NCBI GenBank assembly: GCA_963665555.2
Contig: OY762308.1
Coordinates: 186,001-250,000 of the forward strand
DNA length: 64,000 nucleotides
Direction: 5' to 3'
Source of the DNA: CAXXXW01 sp963665555
GTDB lineage: Bacteria; Pseudomonadota; Alphaproteobacteria; Thalassobaculales; Thalassobaculaceae
How positions within the stretch are numbered: the stretch's first letter is position 1; each line of letters begins with the position of its first letter. Shown in pieces: positions 43,656 to 50,651 of this stretch. The notes beneath the pieces were generated by a model. That model searched no databases and was not told where the DNA came from. It saw only the letters and a list, made by a program, of their open reading frames with translations. The translations under genes were made by a program, and so were the position numbers.

Positions 43656-45038
43656 ATGGGTTTCCGCGCGCGGCCGCGTGAGATCGGGATACCGACGGAG
43701 GGCGATCCGTTCGCGAACGACCTGCTGGGGCGCAAGGCGCCGGCGGAGAGTCTCGCGAACCTGATCCGCTCGGTCGAAGGCCCGTGCGCCGTGTCGGTGG
43801 ACGCCGCCTGGGGCAACGGCAAGACCACCTTCCTGAAACTGCTGGCGCAACACCTCCGCAACGAGGGCTTCCCGGTCGTCGCGTTCAACGCCTGGGAAAC
43901 GGATTTCTCCGGCGACCCGTTCCTCGCCCTGTCGGAGAGCATTGCGAGCGGCCTGGAGGAACGCGCCGACGGATCGACGGGCGACACAATCGGAAAGTTC
44001 AGGAAGCAGGCGAACAAAATCCTCCCTCGTGTTCCGATGGCCTTGATTCGGGCCGGCGCCGCGATGACCGGAGTCGGCGCGGTCGTGGAGCAAGCGGAAA
44101 ACCTGGTTGCCACGGAGACCGGCGACAGGCTCAAGGCGTTCAAGGACGCGCGGGAGACGGTGGCGGGTTTCACGAAAGCCCTGAAGGAGATGGCGGCGGA
44201 GATCTACGAGGACGGCAGGCCCCTTGTCGTGACGATCGACGAACTGGACAGGTGCCGGCCGTCCTACGCGGTCGAGCTTCTCGAAGTGGCGAAGCACCTG
44301 TTCTCGGTGGATCGCGTCGTGTTCGTGCTGGCGGTGAACCGCGCGGAACTGGAGCACTCCGTCAAGGCCCTCTACGGCGCCGGCTTCGACGCCCGCGGCT
44401 ACCTCGGCCGCTTCTTCGACGTCGCCTTCCGGCTGCCGGAGCCGGATCGTGGACATTTCATACGGGCTCTTGGCGCCTCGATGCAATTTCCTCACCAAAA
44501 TTACACGGCATATGCAATGACGACGGCTTTCTTTGAAAATAGCAACCTCACGCTTCGACAGATACAACAAGCGATGTACTACATCGGTTTGGTGCGAGCG
44601 ATAACTCAAAACGACGATGTTTTCAACCATATCGATTATCATGCCGCGATAATCGCGCGCGCTCTGGCGCCGACACTTTATTATTCGTTTTGCGAGGGGC
44701 GTGCATCCGATCGAGAGCTTGTCGAGCACATTTGTGAAAACGTCAATCGGAAATCTTCTGTTATGGATGTCCGAAATAGAAGTTCTTTGCATATTTTGAA
44801 GGTATCGATTATTTGTGCATATCGACAATTTCACTCCGGCGACTATCCTGCGACCTCATCTTCTTCACCGTTGCTTGATCATTACGCGGATATTCTGAAA
44901 AATGAGAAAGATAACGTTCCTGAACTCGTGCAACATGCCCGAGATGTGAAAAGTGATGTGGAAATGCATTCTAAAAGTCGGACTAGTAACTTCCACTATT
45001 TCGCAAAACAGATAGAGCTATACGAAAAACGAAACTGA
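43656..45038 (+). CDS. KAP-family P-loop NTPase
   Basis: A 460-residue STAND-class ATPase of the KAP group. Walker A lies at VDAAWGNGKTTFLKLL (about residues 47-62), a KAP-typical FNAWE box follows, then Walker B and arginine region in PLVVTIDELDRCRPSYAVELL, and VFVLAVNRAELEHSV. The C-terminal 200 residues are unlike the rest in composition. Many KAP proteins are membrane-linked or act in phage defence; this one has only weakly hydrophobic stretches (around residues 129-150). The gene stands alone between an aminotransferase and repeats, with no clear neighbour in function. Confidence 0.88.
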   Translation: MGFRARPREIGIPTEGDPFANDLLGRKAPAESLANLIRSVEGPCAVSVDAAWGNGKTTFLKLLAQHLRNEGFPVVAFNAWETDFSGDPFLALSESIASGLEERADGSTGDTIGKFRKQANKILPRVPMALIRAGAAMTGVGAVVEQAENLVATETGDRLKAFKDARETVAGFTKALKEMAAEIYEDGRPLVVTIDELDRCRPSYAVELLEVAKHLFSVDRVVFVLAVNRAELEHSVKALYGAGFDARGYLGRFFDVAFRLPEPDRGHFIRALGASMQFPHQNYTAYAMTTAFFENSNLTLRQIQQAMYYIGLVRAITQNDDVFNHIDYHAAIIARALAPTLYYSFCEGRASDRELVEHICENVNRKSSVMDVRNRSSLHILKVSIICAYRQFHSGDYPATSSSSPLLDHYADILKNEKDNVPELVQHARDVKSDVEMHSKSRTSNFHYFAKQIELYEKRN

Positions 45039-45103
45039 TCGCCACGGCAACCGCTCGCGTCCGCCGCTCGTCGCATCGCTCCCGCGCGGCCCGCTTCTTC
45101 GGC

Positions 45104-45131
45104 GTCACCCCGGCCTTGCGCCGGGGTCCAG
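45104..45131 (+). repeat. Left arm of a 28-bp intergenic inverted repeat
   Basis: Starts GTCACCCCGGCCTTGCGCC and ends GGGGTCCAG. It is itself a hairpin (CCCCGGC/GCCGGGG). The complementary arm lies 131 bases to the right; 27 of 28 positions match. Repeats of this style are widespread in GC-rich alphaproteobacterial intergenic DNA. Confidence 0.75.
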
Positions 45132-45262
45132 CCGGCGCCGGCCCCGAGGGGAGGGGCGCGGCGCCGCCCTTGTCGGCGCGGCGCCGCGCCCGCGCGTTGT
45201 AGCTCTGGCTTCGGAGCGCGGGGTTGCGGCGAGGCGACTTCGGAAGCGCCGAAGGGGCGACT

Positions 45263-45290
45263 CTGGACCCCGGCGCAAGGCCGGGGCGAC
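45263..45290 (-). repeat. Right arm of the 28-bp intergenic inverted repeat
   Basis: CTGGACCCCGGCGCAAGG then CCGGGGCGAC is the reverse complement of 45104-45131 with a single mismatch. Between the arms are only G/C-rich, secondary-structure-prone sequences and no gene; with the arms the gap covers 45039-45332. Confidence 0.75.
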
Positions 45291-45332
45291 GCTTGAGGGG
45301 GCGCGGGCGGAGCCTTCCCGGATCGGGCGCCG

Positions 45333-45503
45333 TCATTCGCGCGGGTAGCGCCGCCTCGCCTCCTCCAGGACGCCGGCGTCCATCTCGGCGAGCGATTTCG
45401 GCTTACCGTCCCACCGGATGCGGCCGCACGCATCCTCGTGCCGGGTTTCGGGGAAGGCGGGTTCGGCTTTCGCCGGCGCCTTTCCGGTTTTGTCCTCGCT
45501 CAT
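45333..45503 (-). CDS. Small 56-residue protein downstream of pyk
   Basis: A short gene starting 13 bases after the pyk stop and ending TGA at 45333-45335. The N-terminal half is Lys/Ala/Pro-rich (MSEDKTGKAPAKAEPAF), then a compact motif: CGRIRWDGKPKSLAEMDAGVLEEARRR in pieces, ending YPRE. No hydrophobic segment. I do not recognise a family. The coupling with pyk, codon use and clean start make it a likely real gene; it may be a small regulator or assembly-type protein. Confidence 0.6.
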   Translation of the reverse strand: MSEDKTGKAPAKAEPAFPETRHEDACGRIRWDGKPKSLAEMDAGVLEEARRRYPRE

Positions 45504-45516
45504 GGCCCCCCCCCCT

Positions 45517-46941
45517 TCACGGCACCCGCTCGATCCTGAGCACGTTGGTGGACCCCGGCGTGCCCATCGGGACGCCGGCGGTGATGACGATCTTGTCGCC
45601 CGATTCGGCGAAGCCGTCGGCGCGGGCGCTTTCCACCGCGCGGCTCACCACGGCCGAGAACCGCTCCTCGCGCGGGATGCGCACGCCGTGCACGCCCCAG
45701 GCGATCGCCAGGCGCCGCGCCGTCCCGGGGTTCGAGGTGATGCACAGGATCGGCGCCGGCGGGCGCTCGCGCGCCGCGCGCAGCGTCGTCGATCCCGACG
45801 TCGTGTAGGTGACGATGCACTTCGCCCCCGTCGTCTCCGCGATCTGGCGCGCCGCCAGCGTGATCGCGTCCGAGACCGTCGGCTCCGGCGGCTCGTGGCT
45901 GGCGGCGGAGATGGCGTGGTAGATGGCGTCGCCCTCCACCTCGCGGACGATCCGGTCCATCATCCGCACCGCCTCGACCGGGTAGCTGCCCGTCGCCGTC
46001 TCGCCCGACAGCATCACCGCGTCGGCGGAATCGTACACCGCCGTCGCCACGTCGGACGCCTCGGCCCGCGTCGGGGCCGGCGAATGCGCCATCGAATCGA
46101 GCATCTGCGTCGCCACCACCACCGGCTTGCCGAGCCGGCGGGAGAGCTTGACGATGCGCTTCTGCAGGCCCGGCACCTTTTCCGGCGGCAACTCGACGCC
46201 GAGGTCGCCGCGCGCCACCATCACCGCGTCCGTCATCTCGACCAGCTCTTCCAGGTGTTCGATCGCCGCCGGCTTCTCCAGCTTGACCAGCACGCTGGCG
46301 CGCCCGGAGATCAGGCGGCGCGCCTCGGCCACGTCCTCCGGGCGCTGCACGAAGGAGAGCGCGACCCACTCGACGCCGAGGTCCAGCGCGAAGGCGAGGT
46401 CGGTCCGGTCCTTGTCGCTCAGCGCCGAAAGGGCGAGCCGGGCGCCGGGCAGGCTGACGCCCTTGCGGTCCGACAGCCGGCCGCCCGCCGTCACCGTCGT
46501 GTCCAGCGCCGCCTTGCCCGCCTTCTCGATCCGCAGGCGGATCTTGCCGTCGTCCAGCAGCAGTTCGGCGCCGGGGGCGGCGGCGTCGAAAATCTCGCGG
46601 TGCGGCAGGCGGACGCGCCGCGCCGTGCCCTCGGCCTCGCGCAGGTCGAGGCGGAAGCGCGCCCCCGCCTCCAGCTCGACCGCGCCGCGCCGGAAGGTCC
46701 CGACGCGCAGCTTCGGCCCCTGCAGGTCCGCCATGATCGCGAAGGGCCGGCCGGTCTCGACCTCCAGGTCGCGGATCGCGCGGTGCAGCGCGCGGTGGTC
46801 CTCGTGCGCGCCGTGGCTGAAGTTGAGCCGGAACACGTCCACCCCGGCCAGCGCCAGTTCGCGGATGCGCGCCGGCTCCCGGGTCGCGGGGCCGAGCGTG
46901 GCCACGATCTTGGTGTTCCGATACCGACGCATGGCCTCCAT
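45517..46941 (-). CDS. pyk: Pyruvate kinase
   Basis: A 474-residue glycolytic enzyme making pyruvate and ATP from PEP and ADP. Landmarks: NTKIVATLGPAT, RLNFSHGAHEDH, the signature VKLEKPAAIEHLEEL then DAVMVARGDLGVEL, and ATQMLDSMAHSPAPTRAEASDVA. The barrel, B and C domains are complete; the C-terminal allosteric region reads TYTTSGSTTLRAARERP. It is followed 13 bases later by the 56-residue gene. K+-dependence-related residues were not assessed. Confidence 0.96.
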   Translation of the reverse strand: MEAMRRYRNTKIVATLGPATREPARIRELALAGVDVFRLNFSHGAHEDHRALHRAIRDLEVETGRPFAIMADLQGPKLRVGTFRRGAVELEAGARFRLDLREAEGTARRVRLPHREIFDAAAPGAELLLDDGKIRLRIEKAGKAALDTTVTAGGRLSDRKGVSLPGARLALSALSDKDRTDLAFALDLGVEWVALSFVQRPEDVAEARRLISGRASVLVKLEKPAAIEHLEELVEMTDAVMVARGDLGVELPPEKVPGLQKRIVKLSRRLGKPVVVATQMLDSMAHSPAPTRAEASDVATAVYDSADAVMLSGETATGSYPVEAVRMMDRIVREVEGDAIYHAISAASHEPPEPTVSDAITLAARQIAETTGAKCIVTYTTSGSTTLRAARERPPAPILCITSNPGTARRLAIAWGVHGVRIPREERFSAVVSRAVESARADGFAESGDKIVITAGVPMGTPGSTNVLRIERVP

Positions 46942-46972
46942 CGAACCCGAAAACCGCGATGGCGCGAAGACG

Positions 46973-47000
46973 GCGGGCCGGCCGGCGCGCGCCGGCCCGC
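46973..47000 (-). terminator. Hairpin between the LLM gene and pyk
   Basis: A perfect 10-base stem (GCGGGCCGGC/GCCGGCCCGC) with an 8-base loop begins 10 bases beyond the stop of the LLM gene on the minus strand. The following bases (CGTCTTC) contain no real U-tract, so termination efficiency is uncertain. Confidence 0.45.
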
Positions 47001-47010
47001 GCCTCCGGTC

Positions 47011-47847
47011 CTAGGCGAGCAGTTTCGCCCGTTCGTCGAGCAGGGGCAGCACCTCGTCGCGGTCGCCCGAGGGCAGCCGCAGGATGGCGCGGTCGATCCC
47101 GGCCTGGGCGTAGCTCTCCAGCGTCTGCGGGTCCGCCGGCGCGCCGAACACGCTGACCTGGAGGGTGGACATGTCGCGCCCCGCCTCGCCGGCCATGCGC
47201 CGCAGCCGGTCCATGTTCGCCGCCGCGTCGAAGCCGCCGCGCCCGCGCGGGAACCAGCCGTCGCAATACTCGACCACCCGGCGCAGCGTGTAGTCGGTCT
47301 CGCCGCCGAGCAGCAGCGGCGGGTGCGGCGACTGGACGGGCTTGGGCCAGGACCAGGCCTTCTCGAAATCGACGTGCTCGCCGTGGAACTCGGCGTCGTC
47401 CTCCGTCCACAGCGCCTTCATGGCGAGCACGTATTCGCGCAGGATGGCGAAGCGGGTCTTGTAGGTGGCGCCGTGGTCCTCCATCTCCTCGACATTCCAG
47501 CCGCCGCCCATGCCGAAAACGAAGCGCCCGTTCGACAGCGCGTCCAGGCTGGCGATCGTCTTGGCGGCGACGATGGGGTCGTGCTGCGGGACCAGGCAGA
47601 TGCCGGTGCCGACCTTCAGCTTCTCGGTCACGGCCGCCGCCCAGGACAGCGAAACGAAGGGGTCGTGCGTGTGGGAGTACTCCTTGGGCAGCGGCCCGCC
47701 GCCGGGGAAGGGGGATTTGCGGCTTGTCGGGATGTGCGTGTGCTCCGGCACGAACAGCGACTCGAAGCCGCGCGCCTCGAGTTCGCGGGCCAGTTCGTCC
47801 ACCCGGATGCTGTAGTCGGTGTCGAAGATGTAAACGCCGATGTCCAT
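47011..47847 (-). CDS. LLM-class flavin/F420-type oxidoreductase
   Basis: A 278-residue luciferase-like TIM-barrel protein: start MDIGVYIFDTDYSIRVDELAREL, FVPEHTHIPTSRKSPFPGG, the LKVGTGICLVPQHDPIVAAKT sheet, and GRFVFGMGGGWNVEEMEDHG followed by LLLGGETDYTLRRVVEYCDGW. Members use FMN or F420 to oxidise or monooxygenate small compounds. The substrate is unknown. The ATG at 47847 lies 9 bases after GGGAGGAGCGGCC-type purines; an upstream in-frame extension of 58 residues is Arg/Gly-rich and was rejected. Confidence 0.88.
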   Translation of the reverse strand: MDIGVYIFDTDYSIRVDELARELEARGFESLFVPEHTHIPTSRKSPFPGGGPLPKEYSHTHDPFVSLSWAAAVTEKLKVGTGICLVPQHDPIVAAKTIASLDALSNGRFVFGMGGGWNVEEMEDHGATYKTRFAILREYVLAMKALWTEDDAEFHGEHVDFEKAWSWPKPVQSPHPPLLLGGETDYTLRRVVEYCDGWFPRGRGGFDAAANMDRLRRMAGEAGRDMSTLQVSVFGAPADPQTLESYAQAGIDRAILRLPSGDRDEVLPLLDERAKLLA

Positions 47848-48080
47848 GGCCGCTCCTCCCGTTTCGCCCCCGCCGCCCGCGCCCCGCCGACGGCGGCCCG
47901 CATTAGACGGGACCGAACGCCCCCTGTCCATCGCCGATCCCGGCGGCGGGGGCGAGCGCGAAGCGCCTTTCCTCCGGCCCGCGCGAACGACCCCTTTCCG
48001 CGAAGGCCCAACCCCGCGCATAATGCGACGGATTTCGCGGCTGGCGCGTTCGCGCGGCGGGCGGCAAGGGGGGGCGGGGC

Positions 48081-49106
48081 ATGGGCGGACGGCTCGAAAC
48101 CACGGACATCGGCGGCGTCGCCGTCGTCGACCTCGCCCCGCTGGCCGACGGCGAGGCCGGGCGGCGGAAGGTCGCGGACGGGCTGCGCGGCGCGCTGGAA
48201 AGCGTCGGCTTCCTCGTCGTCGTCAACCACGGCGTGCCGCGCGAGCTTGTCGCGCGGACCTTCGCCGAGGCGCGGCGCTTCCACGGCCAGCCGATGGCGG
48301 CCAAGCGCGCCGTGATGATGAACGCGCACAACAACGGCTACATGGCGATGGGCCGCTACAATGTGCGCACCTCGCGCGCCAGCGAGGCCGACGCCCTGCC
48401 GGACATGAACGAGTCCTTTTTCGTCAAGCGCGAGCGCGCGCCGGACGATCCGCTGGCCGCGGCCGGGCGGCGCTTCGCCGGGCCGAACGTCTGGCCGGAG
48501 GACCTGCCCGGCTTCCGCGAGACCGTGCTGGAGTACACCGGCGCGGTGGACGCGATGGCGCGCCGCCTGCTGCCGGCGCTGGCGGTCTCGCTCGACCTGC
48601 CGCCGGAGGCCTTCGACGCCGCCTTCGCGGAGAGCCAGTTCTCCTTCCGCATGTCGCGCTACCCGCCGGTGGCGCGGCCGGAGGAGGGGCAGTACGGCAT
48701 CGCGCCGCACACCGACTCCAACTTCATGACCTTCCTCGCGCAATCCGGCGTTCCGGGCCTGCAGATCCGCCTCGGCGAGGACCGCTGGATCGACGTGCCG
48801 CATGTGCCCGACTCCTTCGTCGTCAACGCCGGCGACATGATGCACCGCTGGACCAACGAGCGTTACAAATCGACGCCGCACCGCGCCGTGACGCCGGTCG
48901 GCCGGACGCGCTACGCGATCCCGTACTTCCTCGGCCCCCATCTCGACACGGTGATCGAATGCCTGCCGACCTGCCGGGGGCCGGGCAACCCGCCGAAATA
49001 CCCGCCGATTACCTATTCGGACTATGTGTCCTGGTGGTACGACGAGAACTACAACGTAAAGGACCAGGCCGACCTCGCCGCCGCCACGCCGGTAGCCGCC
49101 GAGTAG
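48081..49106 (+). CDS. 2-oxoglutarate/Fe(II) oxygenase, isopenicillin-N-synthase-like
   Basis: A 341-residue oxygenase. DIGGVAVVDLAPLADG and VGFLVVVNHGVP form the DIOX_N part. The iron centre is in IAPHTDSNFMTFLAQ (His-X-Asp) and YKSTPHRAVTPVG (distal His); the RxS 2-oxoglutarate motif appears as GRTRYAIPYF, with Ala in place of Ser. Family members hydroxylate or desaturate many small molecules. It is the last native gene before the foreign insert that begins around 49110, and it is divergent from the LLM gene. Confidence 0.9.
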   Translation: MGGRLETTDIGGVAVVDLAPLADGEAGRRKVADGLRGALESVGFLVVVNHGVPRELVARTFAEARRFHGQPMAAKRAVMMNAHNNGYMAMGRYNVRTSRASEADALPDMNESFFVKRERAPDDPLAAAGRRFAGPNVWPEDLPGFRETVLEYTGAVDAMARRLLPALAVSLDLPPEAFDAAFAESQFSFRMSRYPPVARPEEGQYGIAPHTDSNFMTFLAQSGVPGLQIRLGEDRWIDVPHVPDSFVVNAGDMMHRWTNERYKSTPHRAVTPVGRTRYAIPYFLGPHLDTVIECLPTCRGPGNPPKYPPITYSDYVSWWYDENYNVKDQADLAAATPVAAE

Positions 49107-49194
49107 GGCTAAGGCCCCACTGTTGCCGGGCCACGACGCCGTCGCGCGGACCGGCCGAGGCTTGAGCTTAGTTGGGCAGCATGTTTCCACGGAT

Positions 49195-49221
49195 AGTCCA
49201 TGAACCATATTTCCATGGACT
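49195..49221 (+). repeat. Palindrome upstream of the insert genes
   Basis: AGTCCATG (49195-49202) and CATGGACT (49214-49221) form an 8-base inverted repeat with an 11-base AT-rich centre. It lies in the non-coding 49107-49381 gap, about 160 bases before the small membrane protein gene, and could be an operator or replication-protein site. Nothing else was found in that gap. Confidence 0.45.
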
Positions 49222-49381
49222 GAGATAGGTTGTTTGGTGGCCGATGAATCGGCTCTGTAAACTAATGATATAAATGGAGTTTTTCCGTTATTGGCCCTGG
49301 ACACGGATGCGAATGTGTCTAGACATATGGCGCGATCTGCCGCAAAAAAGGCCCGTTTCGACAACCTCTTAGGAGGAAATC

Positions 49382-49531
49382 ATGGAATCGCTAACTGCGG
49401 CGCTACTTTCGCTGCTGGCCGCGTCGCCGCCGGTGCTCGCACTGATCGTCGGTCTGGCGGCGATTGGGTTGGCGGCCTTCGCAATCTTCGTTGTTCATGC
49501 GGCCAGCCGTGGTCGGGGCGGTGACCGATGA
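49382..49531 (+). CDS. 49-residue single-TM membrane protein
   Basis: A very short gene with one of the strongest Shine-Dalgarno sites in the window (TTAGGAGGAAATC before the ATG at 49382). The product is almost all hydrophobic: LTAALLSLLAASPPVLALIV then GLAAIGLAAFAIFVVHAA, and ends RGRGGDR, giving one or two membrane helices with a positive cytoplasmic end. It overlaps the next gene by 4 bases (ATGA), so the pair is coupled. No family recognised; holin-like or leader-type roles are possible but unproven. Confidence 0.68.
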   Translation: MESLTAALLSLLAASPPVLALIVGLAAIGLAAFAIFVVHAASRGRGGDR

Positions 49532-50196
49532 TGCTCAAACCCTGGGTCAAGCTTCCGACCGCGTGGATCGAGCGGCGTGGTCTGACAGCTTTTCGCTGGA
49601 AACAGGCCGAAGGCTCCGCCGGAATCGCGGGCCTCATGGTGCTGATGGCGCTGGCCCATCGCGCTGAAGACCCCACAGGTCGAACGCGGCTTACTTACGA
49701 TGATCTCGCGACAGCGACAGGCCTCAGCCGCACAAAAATCTCGCACGGCCTCGGTGTTTTGGTTAAATTCGGAGTCGTGGCGCGTATTCCGGAAGAGCGT
49801 AGTACCTATCAGTTGGTGGACTACAATCCCGGTAGATCGTGGGGTATGCTGCCGGCTCGGTTTCTGTACGGAAATGAAACCATAACGGCATTTCAGGATT
49901 TTCATCTGCGCCGGATCACGGAACTCGATGCGCTGAAAGCCTATTTCGCTTTCGTGGCGCGCAGGGATAACGAAACGAATATGGCTCGCATGACCTACGT
50001 CACTATCGAAAATTACACCGGCATACACCGTAATCGTATCAGAAGTGCGATCAGTTTTCTCGCGGCTCTTGGTCTTGTTCATGTTGAACATTTGCCGAGC
50101 CAAGCACATGAATATGGTTTTGCAAACGCCTACCGGCTCGCTCACTTGTACCCCCGCCGTCACATGGGCACATCCGGCCGCGCGTTGTTGCAATAA
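49528..50196 (+). CDS. Two-HTH protein, plasmid/phage replication-initiator-like
   Basis: A 222-residue protein with two winged-helix-like segments: TRLTYDDLATATGLSRTKISHGLGVLVKFGVVARI (about 52-86) and ARMTYVTIENYTGIHRNRIRSAISFLAALGLVHVE (about 155-190). They are separated by FHLRRITELDALKAYFAFVARRD. Two tandem winged helices are the plan of many Rep initiators, and WIERRGLTAFRW near the start fits proteins found on plasmids and phage-like elements. The assignment is pattern-based. GC content is well below the flanks. It overlaps the upstream small gene by 4 bases. Confidence 0.65.
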   Translation: MMLKPWVKLPTAWIERRGLTAFRWKQAEGSAGIAGLMVLMALAHRAEDPTGRTRLTYDDLATATGLSRTKISHGLGVLVKFGVVARIPEERSTYQLVDYNPGRSWGMLPARFLYGNETITAFQDFHLRRITELDALKAYFAFVARRDNETNMARMTYVTIENYTGIHRNRIRSAISFLAALGLVHVEHLPSQAHEYGFANAYRLAHLYPRRHMGTSGRALLQ

Positions 50197-50504
50197 AACG
50201 ATGTTTTTGGTAGCTTGTCGTAACAACGTGGCGGCGATCGAGGCGTCGAGGAGGAAGGCCATCGGCGCGCGTGGCCCTCGTGGCGCCAAGCCAGGAGTTC
50301 GTCCGTCGCCACGGCCCGCTGTCTGGCCCGCTCGCGGCGGAGGGTCGCGCCCAGTTCGGCATGGCGCCGGTCGTCCTCGGGCCGCGTGAGGCGGGCGACG
50401 GAGGTCTCTCCCCGGCAGATCGTGAAGTCCTCGCCGGCCTCCACCTCCGCCAGCAGGGCGGACAGCCGCGTTTTCGCCTCGCCGATTTCGACCCGCCGCG
50501 CCAT
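50160..50504 (-). CDS. Phd/YefM-type antitoxin, partner of the truncated toxin
   Basis: From the ATG at 50504 the first 80 residues form a Phd/YefM antitoxin: RRVEIGEAKTRLSALLAEVEAGEDFTICRGETSVARL then a charged helix with ELGATLRRERARQRAVATDELL. Beyond EGHAR the frame runs, out of step, through the toxin start and into insert DNA before stopping at 50160, so the last 30 residues are probably not native. The original stop must have lain inside the lost toxin overlap. Without toxin, the protein would be an orphan. Confidence 0.68.
   Translation of the reverse strand: MARRVEIGEAKTRLSALLAEVEAGEDFTICRGETSVARLTRPEDDRRHAELGATLRRERARQRAVATDELLAWRHEGHARRWPSSSTPRSPPRCYDKLPKTSFYCNNARPDVPM
50185..50226 (+). 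repeat. Imperfect inverted repeat at the right edge of the insert
   Basis: TTGTTGCAA (50185-50193) and TCGTAACAA (50218-50226) match at 7 of 9 complementary positions and bracket AAAACGATGTTTTT, itself a small hairpin. It lies at the junction with the truncated toxin gene and may be an element end or a terminator for the upstream gene. Confidence 0.4.
50227..50262 (-). pseudogene. Truncated PIN toxin (first 12 codons only)
   Basis: Minus-strand ATG at 50262 followed by a VapC-like start, MAFLLDASIAAT, with the first PIN Asp in place. The next codons (LLRQATKN...) come from the AT-rich insert and have no PIN character. The rest of the toxin is not found at the other side of the insert, so it has been lost. 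Confidence 0.6.
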
Positions 50505-50651
50505 GCGTCTTCCCTCCGGCTTCGCCGCCGGCCCGAACCGCTCCCCCACGATCCCGGACTACGCCGTTGCGGGCCGGGGCGCAATGGCGCATTGTCGCGC
50601 GCGCCGCGCCCCGCGCGCCGGTCCCTTCCATACCGCCCGGAAGCCGCCGCC

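Noticed and set aside
45418..48315. Long plus-strand open frame across pyk and the LLM gene
   Set aside because: Same cause; composition is typical of an antisense frame of GC-rich coding DNA.
49110..49165. Missing 3' half of the interrupted PIN toxin at the left edge of the insert
   Set aside because: Reverse-complement reading of this stretch shows no PIN residues or open continuation.
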